Of a stretch of 64,000 bases of DNA, positions 19,917 to 29,138 are shown one piece after another. Below the pieces are notes generated by a model, which ran no database searches, was not told where the DNA came from, and was given only the letters and a program-made list of their open reading frames with translations. Position 1 is the stretch's first letter. The number at the start of each line of letters is the position of its first letter. The stretch is from Pseudomonadota bacterium (lineage in GTDB: Bacteria; Pseudomonadota; Gammaproteobacteria; Steroidobacterales; Woeseiaceae), in NCBI GenBank assembly GCA_027618995.1, contig JAQCGO010000001.1:1-64000 (forward strand), read 5' to 3'. A program made the position numbers and the translations under genes.

Positions 19917-21795
19917 CGCCCTGACCCTGCGATTCTTTCTGGTCCAGCAGGCGTTCCATTTCGTCCATGATTGCATTCATCTTGCGCACCATCGCCTGGT
20001 AGGGCTCGGGCTTCGTCAGATCGACGCCCGCCGCGACGAGTAGGGCGTACGGGTAGTCCGAACCACCCGCCTTCAGCAGATTCTTGTAGTTCTCGACACC
20101 GGCCGCACCTTCATTGGTAATTTTGTCGTACAACGCCGTACCCGCGATCTGCGAGGTCGCGTACTGAAACACGTACATGTTGCGGTAGAAGTGATTGATG
20201 AACATCCACTCGTTGTTGTACAGGTCGTCAACCACGACGACGCCGTCGTCGTGACCGTGGTAGCGGCGCTGGATTTCACCGTAAATCTTCGAAATACCTT
20301 CGCCGGACAAGGCTTCGCCGCGCTCCGCTGCTTCATAAAGTGCAAGTTCGAATTCGGCAAACATCGTCTGGCGGAAAAATGTGCCACGCATGCCCTCGAG
20401 CCCCTCACCGAGGTAGAACAACTGTTCGTCAATCGACTCCGCATGCTGCGCCATGTAATCCTGCAAAATCAGTTCGAGCGAGGTCGACGGAATTTCAGCG
20501 ATGAAGATTGCATAGTCGGAAGTCTCATAGGGCTGTGCCTGTTTGGCATACAGTGTATGTATGGCATGGCCCCACTCATGTGCCAAAGTCGTTAGCCCAT
20601 CGTAGTTGTCGCTATGATTCAGCAACAGGTAGGGATGCACATCGTAGACGCCCCACTGGTACGCACCGGAACGTTTGCCCTGCTGTGGATACACGTGCGT
20701 CCAGCGCTGCTCCATGCCAGCTTTCTGCATCGCGACCCAGTCCGCACCGAGCACGCCCATTGCATCGAGCGTGATCGCTTTGCTGGTCTCGTAGTCAAAT
20801 GTCTTGTCCAGTGACACCAGCGGTGGGTATATGTCGTAGTAGTGCATCTGTTCCAGACCAAGAATACGCTCCCGTAGCTTGAAGTAGCGGTGCAGCGTTG
20901 GCAGTGCCTTGTTAACTTCGGCCACCAGCGTGTGATAAACGGCCGGCGGCAGGTTGTCTTGATCCAGTTCGCGTTGCAGCACGCTGTCATAGTTTCTGGC
21001 CTTGGCGAGCGCAACCTGGGTCTGGATATGCGAGTTCAGCACCATGCCGGTGGCGCTGCGATACTCGCCCCACTTGCCCCAGAAGGTATCGAATACAAGC
21101 TTGCGGTCGGCACGATTTTCACTGGCGCGGGCGTAGCTGTAGCCCTGCGAGTCGACGCGCACTTCCTCGCCATTGGCGAGCGTGATCGTGGGCCACGGAA
21201 TGTCAGAGTTCGCGAGCAGCTCATAGGTTGTGGACGGTGCGCCGAACGACTGCGAAAAATACGATAGTGTTTGCTCGGCCTCCTCGCCTAATGTGTGCGC
21301 CGCGTTGCGCAGGCTGTCGTCAAGCTGGAATGTGAACGGGGCGAGCCGCTCATCGTCGGCTATATACGATTCGATAACCTCACGCCCGACGGCAATCAAT
21401 TCCGGTTGCACCCAGGCGGTGGATTCGCCGAGGCTCGAATAGAGCATCGAGGCGAGTTGGCGGTGCTCCAGAGTTTCGGTTACTCGCTGGTCCTCGTCGA
21501 AGTTGAGTCCCGCATACACAAGTACCCGACCTGCTTTTCGTTCCGTATCCGAGATCAGCTGCAGGGTCTGATACAGGTCGTTGGCACTCTTTCCCAGGGT
21601 GCCACGGCGTTGCTCGATTTTTTCGAAGTTCGCGGCGACTTCCTCGCGTGCCTTGTCCCAGGCCTCGATCGATGGATACATGTCGCTGAGGTCCCAGGTG
21701 TGGCTGGGGTCAACGGTAACTTCTTCTGCGGCGACAACGGTGTGCGCGGCAAGCAAGGCGATAAAAGCAGTGAGCAGGAGCTGGCGGTAGCGCAT
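19894..21795 (-). CDS. pepF: Exported oligoendopeptidase F (M3B family)
   Basis: 633 residues. Zinc motif HEWGHAIH (406-413) and the M3 architecture seen in PepF (about 600 residues), including the N-terminal FNxD region (AGLNFDED). PepF degrades short oligopeptides and is usually cytoplasmic, yet this protein starts with a signal peptide (hydrophobic 6-22, cleavage near VVAA), so it probably acts in the periplasm on peptides released by the secreted proteases encoded nearby. It is downstream of, and on the same strand as, the DUF885 gene, 46 bases apart. Confidence 0.9.
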   Translation of the reverse strand: MRYRQLLLTAFIALLAAHTVVAAEEVTVDPSHTWDLSDMYPSIEAWDKAREEVAANFEKIEQRRGTLGKSANDLYQTLQLISDTERKAGRVLVYAGLNFDEDQRVTETLEHRQLASMLYSSLGESTAWVQPELIAVGREVIESYIADDERLAPFTFQLDDSLRNAAHTLGEEAEQTLSYFSQSFGAPSTTYELLANSDIPWPTITLANGEEVRVDSQGYSYARASENRADRKLVFDTFWGKWGEYRSATGMVLNSHIQTQVALAKARNYDSVLQRELDQDNLPPAVYHTLVAEVNKALPTLHRYFKLRERILGLEQMHYYDIYPPLVSLDKTFDYETSKAITLDAMGVLGADWVAMQKAGMEQRWTHVYPQQGKRSGAYQWGVYDVHPYLLLNHSDNYDGLTTLAHEWGHAIHTLYAKQAQPYETSDYAIFIAEIPSTSLELILQDYMAQHAESIDEQLFYLGEGLEGMRGTFFRQTMFAEFELALYEAAERGEALSGEGISKIYGEIQRRYHGHDDGVVVVDDLYNNEWMFINHFYRNMYVFQYATSQIAGTALYDKITNEGAAGVENYKNLLKAGGSDYPYALLVAAGVDLTKPEPYQAMVRKMNAIMDEMERLLDQKESQGQGVSPQSAH

Positions 21796-21801
21796 CTGAA
21801 G

Positions 21802-21823
21802 ATCCCCGAATGATTTCGGGGAT
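21802..21823. repeat. Hairpin between DUF885 and pepF
   Basis: Nine-base perfect inverted repeat (21802-21810 with 21815-21823) around TGAT. No T-run follows on either strand, so it is more likely an mRNA processing or stabilising hairpin between the two minus-strand genes than a terminator. Confidence 0.5.
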
Positions 21824-21841
21824 TAGACCGCGAGCGGCCGG

Positions 21842-23580
21842 TCAGTTCCCTTGTACATGCCGGATCCAGGACTCGATGTTTGCACCCAGCATCGGCAGTG
21901 TCACGCCACCGTGCTCGAGCAGGCGATCGTGAAACTCACGGATATCGAAGCGCTCGCCCAGCACGTCTTCGGCGTGTTGCCGCAGGCGCTGAATTTCGAG
22001 GCTGCCGATCAGGTACGAGGTCGCCTGTCCGGGTACCGCCGAGTAGCGATCCACTTCGCTGTTGATACTGATCGGACTTTCGGCCGTGTGATCCAGCATG
22101 TACTTGATCGCATCGTCACGTGACCAGCCCATCACATGCATGCCCGGATCGACCACCAGCCGCGCGGCCCGATACGCTTCGTTGGACAACATGCCAAGCC
22201 GCGCAACTTCGCTGGAATACAGCCCCATCTCGTCGGCGAGCTTTTCCGTATAGAGGGCCCAGCCTTCAGCCGAGCCGGACACAAACATATAGCGCAGAAT
22301 CGGGTGCGCCGATTGATTCGCCAACGCGACCGCGCTTTGCAGATGATGTCCCGGATAACTCTCGTGAAAAGCGGTCGATTCCTGGCCCGCCTTGCTGATG
22401 CTGGTCGGATTGTAGGTGCCGACCAGGTAGGTGGCGGGTCGACTGCCATCCGCCGCCGCCGATGAGAACCAGCCACCACCCGAATTCTTCTCATACGCCG
22501 GAAACGGTGTGACCAACAACTCTACGTCAGGAACATTGCCAAACCAGTCGCCGACAGCGGCTTTGCCGCGCGCGATCGCCGCATTGACGTAGTCGAGCAT
22601 GGCTTGTTCGTCGCTGAACGTATATTGCGGGTTCGTACGCAGCTCCTCGAGTAGCGCCGGGACGTCATCGATGCCAAACGATGTTTTGGCAATATCGAGC
22701 ATCGCGCCCTGGATGCGTGCCATTTCGGACAAGCCTTTGCGATGAATATCTTCGGCATCCATCGAGATCGACGACCAGTAGCGAACTGAGGCGGCATAAC
22801 AGGCAGCACCATCGGGATTTGCGCTGACGCCGGGCGAGTCGTGGCCCTGGTAGTCGTTGGCGAGGAAGTCGCGGTAAGCGAGCATCGCATCACGCATATC
22901 CGACTGCAGAATCGCTTTGTAGGCCGCGATGAAATCGGCGTCCGTGGAGCGTGCGGCGGGGCTGTACAGCGGCGAATCTTCTGCCGGCGTTTCCAGCAAG
23001 GCGGTTACCTGCTCGATGACCCTGACGACATTGTTCTGGCCGGCCGTATAGCCCAGGTCCTGGCCGCGTCGCAAGTTACTGATTTCATTTCGAATATAAC
23101 GCGCCGCGTCAGTCAGGCGAGCACGGCCGCTCGTTCAGCCGCGGTGTCGACAGGCTGCACGGCCAGCGTTGAGGAAAACATGAATTGCCAGCCGGTCCAT
23201 TCGGGACTGATGTTCCAGAGCTCGGTCTTGCAAATGCGCCGATCGACAATGGCCTGCATTTTCTCGCGTGCAAAGACATAGGTCAGCGCGGCGTTCGTAT
23301 CAGTGACCTGGGTCAGGTCCATGCCATCCAGCGTCGCCAGCCAGCTGTCGACCCTGGCATCCCAGGCAAGCAGTGCCTGCTCACTTTGACCACCAAAGCG
23401 GTCTTGCGGCGCGTCGAGATAGCCAATCTCGTACACCTCTTCGGGATACTGAGCGTAGTAGCCATCGACAAAATCCGTCGCAACCTGGTTGATTAGCGTC
23501 GCAGTATCGATGTCGGCGGGTTTGCTACAAGCACAGAGCACAAGCGCTAGAATGGAAATCGAAATTCTGTTTCTGGACAC
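21842..23580 (-). pseudogene. DUF885-family putative metallopeptidase lipoprotein with a single-base frameshift
   Basis: About 579 residues if repaired. GTG start at 23580 has GGAG upstream and gives a lipoprotein signal (LVLCAC). The N-terminal part runs to ..ERAAVLA, where the frame breaks at about 23105-23112 (one base, probably a C, missing). It resumes as LTDAARYIRNEISNL and continues to the stop at 21842. The family motif HESYPGHH is intact in the larger part. The protein differs from the 432-residue DUF885 protein at 11859 in length and sequence. Without the missing base the product would be truncated at about 156 residues, before the active site. Confidence 0.8.
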
Positions 23581-23671
23581 ATCCGGCTCCAATTCATCTG
23601 GGTTCGTGCATCTGAGCATATTCAGCAGCACGAATACAGTCAGCAAGGGTCGAAGCAGCAGGGAGGTTTTT

Positions 23672-24475
23672 TTGCAAAGAACCATAGTCATCATCGCTGT
23701 CAGTCTCGCAGCCATCGTTGCTTCCGCTGCGTTCGTGTTGCGCACGGTCGACTCGGGTTCAGTCGAGTTGCCCGCCAATTCAGGGCCAGCCGACGAGCGC
23801 CTGCGGGCACTCGAATTCGCCGTTGCCGAAAAACGCGCGGCTCGCCAGATGCTGGAGGAGCAGCTGCTGCTGTTGTTCGAGGAAATCGATCGGCTCGAAG
23901 CAGGGAGCGAGCTGCGTGACGAAAACAGGACCGTTCCGGTCGAGGCGTCGGCCGACGCGGAGGTCCGTAATTTCCAATTCCGCGGCGCGATTGAACCGCG
24001 CAGGCTAGAGGGCAATTTGCTCGAGGCAGGCCTTAGCCAGGACCGCGTGGACTGGATAGTTCGGCGCGAGGAAGAGCTGCGCTTCGCCGCCTTGCAGGCA
24101 AACTACGAAGCGCGCAATTTCGGCGGGGCGGTAGACCCGTTCGATCCGCGAATGAATCCCGACGCTGCGCTGCGAGCCGAGCTTGGCGATGCGGAATATG
24201 AAAAGTATCTGCAAGCCTCGGGTCGACCCACGTCGGTACCGGTTGCGAACGTGCTGGCGTCCTCGCCGGCCGCCAGCGCCGGTCTGCAGCCGGGCGACGA
24301 GATCGTTGGCTATGACGGACATCGCGTGTTCAATGGTGGCGACCTGGTACAGCAAACCATGGCCGGCGGCACGGGCACCGTGGTCGTCGATGTGCTGCGA
24401 GGCGGCGCGCCCATGCAGGTCGTGGTTCCGCGTGGACCCATCGGCGTCGAAATCGGCCGATTCAGTCGTCGCTGA
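23672..24475 (+). CDS. Membrane-anchored coiled-coil protein with a C-terminal PDZ domain
   Basis: 267 residues from TTG 23672, chosen because GGGAGG lies seven bases upstream; longer in-frame starts run back through the divergent DUF885 gene. One N-terminal hydrophobic segment (about 3-22), then a helical, probably coiled-coil stretch (about 40-75), and a PDZ domain (about 185-265) with the carboxylate-binding loop near SPAASAGLQPGDEIVGYDGH. No protease domain is attached, so it may be an adaptor or the regulatory half of a periplasmic proteolytic or secretion complex. The partner is unknown. Confidence 0.8.
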   Translation: MQRTIVIIAVSLAAIVASAAFVLRTVDSGSVELPANSGPADERLRALEFAVAEKRAARQMLEEQLLLLFEEIDRLEAGSELRDENRTVPVEASADAEVRNFQFRGAIEPRRLEGNLLEAGLSQDRVDWIVRREEELRFAALQANYEARNFGGAVDPFDPRMNPDAALRAELGDAEYEKYLQASGRPTSVPVANVLASSPAASAGLQPGDEIVGYDGHRVFNGGDLVQQTMAGGTGTVVVDVLRGGAPMQVVVPRGPIGVEIGRFSRR

Positions 24476-24532
24476 TGCTGCGATGACGGTACAATCGGCT
24501 CGCTCGTAACAAACACCAGTCTGGGAGTGCCT

Positions 24533-25267
24533 GTGGGTATCCTGCGATACACAATTCCAAACAGTTTCACTGCATTAAGCCTGCTGCTCGGGCTCGCGTC
24601 GGTCGCCACTACGCAGGTCGGCGATCTCGAATTCGCCGCGTGGATGATCGTCTGGTGCGGGCTGCTGGACACGATGGATGGCGTTGCAGCACGCGTGCTG
24701 AACGCGACCTCGAGTTTTGGTGCGGAGTTCGACTCGATGGCTGACTTGGTCGCATTCGGCGTCGCACCGGCGATGCTCGTGTTCAATCTTGGCCTGCAAT
24801 ACGGCGACGTGGAGCTCGAGACCGGCCAATTCTGGGTGCTGCTGTCCGCCTGTGGCGTGTTCGTTCTGGCCGGCGCCATGCGTCTGGCGCGATTCAACCT
24901 GAGCTCCGATGTGCCGCACGGCGGCTGGTTTACCGGCATTCCTATTACGGCGGCGGGCGGTGGCCTGATTTCATCGATGGTGATCGTGATGATCTGGCAC
25001 GACGACATATCGACGGCATTGCCATTGCATTTGTACCTGCCCGTGCTGATGTTTATCCTCGGCATCCTTATGGTGTCGAGAATTCGTTTCCCCAAGGCGA
25101 CCTTGCGCAAAAGCAAAATCATTAACGCTTTCCAGATCGTCAATATCGCGCTGATTTTTTACTGCGGCATCTTCCGCGTCTATCCTGAGTACCTGTTTGG
25201 CATTGGCATCTTCCTGCTGGTCGCTGGCACCATTGCAGGACGTATTACGCGCGACCGTCCGATATAA
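24533..25267 (+). CDS. pssA: CDP-diacylglycerol-serine O-phosphatidyltransferase
   Basis: Makes phosphatidylserine, the precursor of phosphatidylethanolamine, from CDP-diacylglycerol and serine at the inner membrane. 244 residues, the length of the membrane-type PssA. The CDP-alcohol phosphotransferase signature is complete: DG-x2-AR-x8-G-x3-D-x3-D beginning at DGVAARV. About eight hydrophobic segments follow. GTG at 24533 has GGGAG at ideal spacing and is preferred to the GTG six bases earlier. No phosphatidylserine decarboxylase is in the window. Separated by 14 bases from the metalloprotease gene downstream. Confidence 0.9.
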   Translation: MGILRYTIPNSFTALSLLLGLASVATTQVGDLEFAAWMIVWCGLLDTMDGVAARVLNATSSFGAEFDSMADLVAFGVAPAMLVFNLGLQYGDVELETGQFWVLLSACGVFVLAGAMRLARFNLSSDVPHGGWFTGIPITAAGGGLISSMVIVMIWHDDISTALPLHLYLPVLMFILGILMVSRIRFPKATLRKSKIINAFQIVNIALIFYCGIFRVYPEYLFGIGIFLLVAGTIAGRITRDRPI

Positions 25268-25281
25268 AAACGAGAAAGCCT

Positions 25282-27702
25282 ATGCGACATCGACACCTGC
25301 CAATAGCCGTGGCAGCAACTCTGTTGGCCCTGGTGGCCTGTGATACGCAGCCGGACGCCGGCGATGCTGCGGAAGACTTTTCGGTATATGAAGCCTACGC
25401 CGGATTCGTCGATCTGTGCTGGGACGAGAATGGCGGGCGGCTGCTGATTCGCATCGAAGATATGGGCGCACAGTTTTTGTACCAGCCATCTTTGCCGCGC
25501 GGCGTTGGTTCGAATGATCTCGGCCTGGACCGCGGGCAACTGGGTGCGACGAAGCTGGTTTCTTTTGAGCGCAGCGGGCCCAAGGTGCTGCTGGTGCAAC
25601 ACAATCTTGGCTATCGTGCGCGCAGTGCTGATGCGAGCGAGCGCCAGGCGGTCACGGAATCTTTCGCGACCTCCGTGATCTGGGGCTTCGAGGTGCTCGG
25701 CGAAGATGCTGGTGCAATCGTCATCGATGGCACGGGTTTTTTCCTGCGCGATGCACACGGTGTTGCGAAAAGGCTGGAAGAGAGCGAGGAAGGGACTTTC
25801 GCCGTCGACGCGACGCGCTCGGCGATTTACCGGCCGCGCACCAAAGCGTTTCCGGACAACACGGAAGTAGAGGCAATCGTCACCTTTGCCGGGCAGGCAA
25901 CAGGCGAGCACTTGCCGACCGTGTCGCCGGATGCCGATGTCGTCACTGTGCACATGCACCATTCCTTTATTCGCCTGCCGGACGAGGGTTATGAACCGAT
26001 CGCTTATGACCCGCGGGCGGGTGTCATAGGCTTCAGTTATGACGGCAGCGGCTTTGCGGACTACACCAGCGAAATCGGTGATCCCTTGTACGTCAACTTC
26101 GGACGGCGTCACCGTCTGGAAAAAATCGATCCGACAGCCGAGGTCAGCGCTGCGGTGGAGCCGATCGTTTACTACCTGGACCCGGGCGCACCCGAGCCGG
26201 TGCGCTCGGCCTTGCTCGATGGCGCACGCTGGTGGAACCAGGCATTCGAAGCGGCGGGCTACAAGGATGCGTTCCAGGTGCAGATGCTACCCGCTGATGC
26301 TGATCCGATGGACGTACGCTACAACGTCATTCAGTGGGTACACCGTTCGACGCGCGGCTGGTCGTATGGTGGCTCGGTGGTCGATCCACGCACGGGCGAG
26401 ATCATCAAAGGTCATGTCTCGCTGGGTTCCTTGCGCGTGCGCCAGGACTACCTGATTGTCGAAGGCCTGCTCGCGCCGTACCGCGATGAATCGGTACCTG
26501 ACACCATGCTTGAGGTATCGCTGGCACGCATTCGCCAGCTTTCGGCCCACGAGGTGGGCCACACGATCGGTTTCGAGCATAATTTCGCGGCCAGTACGCA
26601 GGATCGCGCATCGGTAATGGACTATCCCTTCCCGCTGGTGAGCTTCGCGGCTGACGGCACACTCGATTTCTCGAAGGCCTATGACGACGCGATCGGTGCC
26701 TGGGATAAGCGCACGGTGTTGTACACATATCAGGATTTTGCCGATGAAGTTGATGCCGATGCGGCACGAAGCGGCATCCTGGAAGAAACGATAAAGCTCG
26801 GTTACAAATATCTGAACGACAACGACTCGCGCGCGCTGTCATCAGCGCACCCGGATGGCAATCTGTGGGACAACGGCGCCGATGCGATCGCAGAGTTGCA
26901 GCATTTGCTGAAAGTTCGTGCTCACGCGCTCGCGGCGATGTCGGAATACAGCATTCGCACCGGTCGGCCACTGGCGACCATCGAAGAGGTTCTGGTGCCC
27001 GTCTACCTGCTGCATCGCTTCCAGATTGAAGCGGTCGGCAAGCTGATTGGCGGCGCGTATTACGACTATGCCTTGCGCGGTGACGGCCAGAAAAGTATGA
27101 CTATGGTTGCCGGTGACAGGCAGCGTGCGGCGATCGCTGCGCTGATCGATACGCTGGATCCAGCCGTGCTGCGCCTGCCTGATACATTGCAGGCCGGCAT
27201 ACCGCCGCGACCACCGGGCTTTCCGAAATCGCGTGAGTCGTTCAGCGGCAACACCGGTGTGATGTTCGACCCGCTCGCGCCAGCTGCCAGCGCCATCAGC
27301 CTCACGCTCGACGTGCTGCTCGACCAGGTTCGTGCGGCACGCTTGGCACGCGGCGGCGCGCCGGATTTTGCCGAGGTCACGGATCGCCTGCTCGCGCTGG
27401 CGTGGTTCGACGACAACGGTGATGCAGAAATCCAGGCACTGACTGCGGACATTGTGCTCACACGTCTGCTGCATCTGTCTGTTGCTACGACTGCTGATGC
27501 GAGCGTGCGCGCGGGCGCGCTGGCTGCGGTGAACAAGGTGGACGCCTGGCTGGCTGACCAGGTTGCCGCGGTTACGCAGGCGCGCCCGCATTACGCTATG
27601 GCGCGACTGCAGATAGAACGGATGCGGGCCGATCCCGCCAGTGTTGCAACGCTGCCGCTCGTGTCGGCGCCGCCAGGTTCACCCATAGGGTCATCAAGAT
27701 GA
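25282..27702 (+). CDS. Large zinc metalloprotease lipoprotein (DUF5117/DUF4953 type)
   Basis: 806 residues. Lipoprotein signal (LALVAC). The catalytic domain has HEVGHTIGFEH (423-433), a full metzincin-type HExxHxxGxxH motif. The overall layout (N-terminal beta region, EPIVYYLDPGAPE before the catalytic domain, C-terminal helical part) matches the zinc-dependent metalloproteases annotated with DUF5117 and DUF4953 in Bacteroidetes and gammaproteobacteria. Likely degrades extracellular or periplasmic protein. Its stop overlaps the start of the symporter gene (ATGA), suggesting that digestion and uptake are coupled. Confidence 0.85.
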   Translation: MRHRHLPIAVAATLLALVACDTQPDAGDAAEDFSVYEAYAGFVDLCWDENGGRLLIRIEDMGAQFLYQPSLPRGVGSNDLGLDRGQLGATKLVSFERSGPKVLLVQHNLGYRARSADASERQAVTESFATSVIWGFEVLGEDAGAIVIDGTGFFLRDAHGVAKRLEESEEGTFAVDATRSAIYRPRTKAFPDNTEVEAIVTFAGQATGEHLPTVSPDADVVTVHMHHSFIRLPDEGYEPIAYDPRAGVIGFSYDGSGFADYTSEIGDPLYVNFGRRHRLEKIDPTAEVSAAVEPIVYYLDPGAPEPVRSALLDGARWWNQAFEAAGYKDAFQVQMLPADADPMDVRYNVIQWVHRSTRGWSYGGSVVDPRTGEIIKGHVSLGSLRVRQDYLIVEGLLAPYRDESVPDTMLEVSLARIRQLSAHEVGHTIGFEHNFAASTQDRASVMDYPFPLVSFAADGTLDFSKAYDDAIGAWDKRTVLYTYQDFADEVDADAARSGILEETIKLGYKYLNDNDSRALSSAHPDGNLWDNGADAIAELQHLLKVRAHALAAMSEYSIRTGRPLATIEEVLVPVYLLHRFQIEAVGKLIGGAYYDYALRGDGQKSMTMVAGDRQRAAIAALIDTLDPAVLRLPDTLQAGIPPRPPGFPKSRESFSGNTGVMFDPLAPAASAISLTLDVLLDQVRAARLARGGAPDFAEVTDRLLALAWFDDNGDAEIQALTADIVLTRLLHLSVATTADASVRAGALAAVNKVDAWLADQVAAVTQARPHYAMARLQIERMRADPASVATLPLVSAPPGSPIGSSR

Positions 27703-29138
27703 ATGCCATTATTGTCGTTGCCCTGGTTTATCTCGCCTTGCTCGCGGCGTTCGCTATTTGGAGCCGCAGCGCGACGCACTCGCTTGTCGGCTACTACCTC
27801 GGCGGCAGGAAAATGCCCTACTGGGTGGTCGCGTTCAGTACCAATGCGACGGGTGAAAGTGGCTGGCTGCTGCTCGGACTGACGGGCATGGGTTACGCGG
27901 TTGGTGCCAAGGCCTACTGGGTCGTGGTTGGCGAAGTGACCGGCGTGGCCCTGGCCTGGTTTTATGTGTCACGACGTCTGAAACAATTCAGCGATGATAC
28001 GAATTCGATTACGGTGCCGGATTTGCTCACGGCGCGCTTCAAGGATCACTGGCACCTGATTCGCGGCATCGCGGTCTTCATCATCCTGACCATGGTGACG
28101 GCTTACATTGCCGCGCAAATGGTCGCGACGGGCAAGGCGGTCGAGAGTTTTACCGATTTCAGCTACGAGTTGGGTATCTACGTAGGTGCAGCGGTTATTA
28201 CCGGCTACACGCTCGTCGGCGGCTACAAGGCGGTGGCCTATACCGATGTGTTACAGGGCGTACTGATGCTGGCCGGGCTGATCCTGGTCCCCGTCGTCGC
28301 AATCTACGCCGGCGGCGGCTGGGGTGCTGTCAGCGCGAACATTGCGGCCCAGGACCCGGCCTTGCTCGACCTTTTCTCGTTCACGGGCGACGGGCTTGCG
28401 GGCTGGGTCGGCGTGCTGAGCTTCCTGGCGATTGGGCTGCCGTTCATCGGTGTGCCGCAACTGCTGGCGCGCTACATGTCGGCGCGCGACGATGATGAAC
28501 TGAAAAAAGCGCGCTGGGTATCGATTTTCGTCATGGCCAGTTTTGGTCTCGGCGCAGTGACTGCCGGCATCGCTGGACGCGCCCTGTTTCCGGGGCTCGA
28601 AGGTTCGGAAACCGAAACCATATACCCGCTATTGTCGACGGAGCTTTTTCCACCGCTCATCACGGGTTTGCTACTGCTGATTGTTTTGTCAGCCATCATG
28701 TCGACGGCCGATTCATTGCTGTTGCTTGCCTCGTCAGCCGTCGTGCGCGACACGGTGCAGTGCATCCTTGGCAGCCGTAAAAGCGATGAGAGGCTTGCGA
28801 TCTACGGCAAGATCGCAACGCTGGTCATCGGTGTGCTCGGTGTCTGGCTTGCTTTCAAGGTCGAGGCATTGATCTTCTGGTTCGTGTTATTTGCCTGGTC
28901 CGGGCTGGGCTCGGCTTTCGGGCCCGTGGTGCTGTGTTTGCTGTATGACAAGAAAACGACCGGTCCCGGCGTAGCCGCGGGCATGCTGGGGGGGTTCCTG
29001 ACCAGTGTCGTCTGGGTGGTTTGGCTGAAGCCCTACACGTACGACCTGTATGAGGCATTGCCGGGATTTGTCGTCGGCGTCATCGTAACTTTGCTGGTCA
29101 GTCGCCTGACTTGGAAGGGTGTGCCCACCCATGCCTGA
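27699..29138 (+). CDS. Sodium:solute symporter (PutP-like)
   Basis: 479 residues with about thirteen membrane segments. The SSS-family signature is visible around VGGYKAVAYTDVLQG, and GYYLGGRKMPYWVVAFSTNATG matches the first helices of sodium/proline symporters. Proline or another amino acid is a reasonable substrate, given the protease gene immediately upstream with an overlapping stop/start. The specificity cannot be fixed from sequence alone. The 3' end overlaps the next gene by eight bases. Confidence 0.85.
   Translation: MNAIIVVALVYLALLAAFAIWSRSATHSLVGYYLGGRKMPYWVVAFSTNATGESGWLLLGLTGMGYAVGAKAYWVVVGEVTGVALAWFYVSRRLKQFSDDTNSITVPDLLTARFKDHWHLIRGIAVFIILTMVTAYIAAQMVATGKAVESFTDFSYELGIYVGAAVITGYTLVGGYKAVAYTDVLQGVLMLAGLILVPVVAIYAGGGWGAVSANIAAQDPALLDLFSFTGDGLAGWVGVLSFLAIGLPFIGVPQLLARYMSARDDDELKKARWVSIFVMASFGLGAVTAGIAGRALFPGLEGSETETIYPLLSTELFPPLITGLLLLIVLSAIMSTADSLLLLASSAVVRDTVQCILGSRKSDERLAIYGKIATLVIGVLGVWLAFKVEALIFWFVLFAWSGLGSAFGPVVLCLLYDKKTTGPGVAAGMLGGFLTSVVWVVWLKPYTYDLYEALPGFVVGVIVTLLVSRLTWKGVPTHA

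Noticed and set aside
23489-23671. Longer N-terminus for the PDZ protein
   Set aside because: It would overlap the divergent DUF885 start and signal peptide. TTG 23672 has GGGAGG and puts the membrane anchor at the N-terminus.
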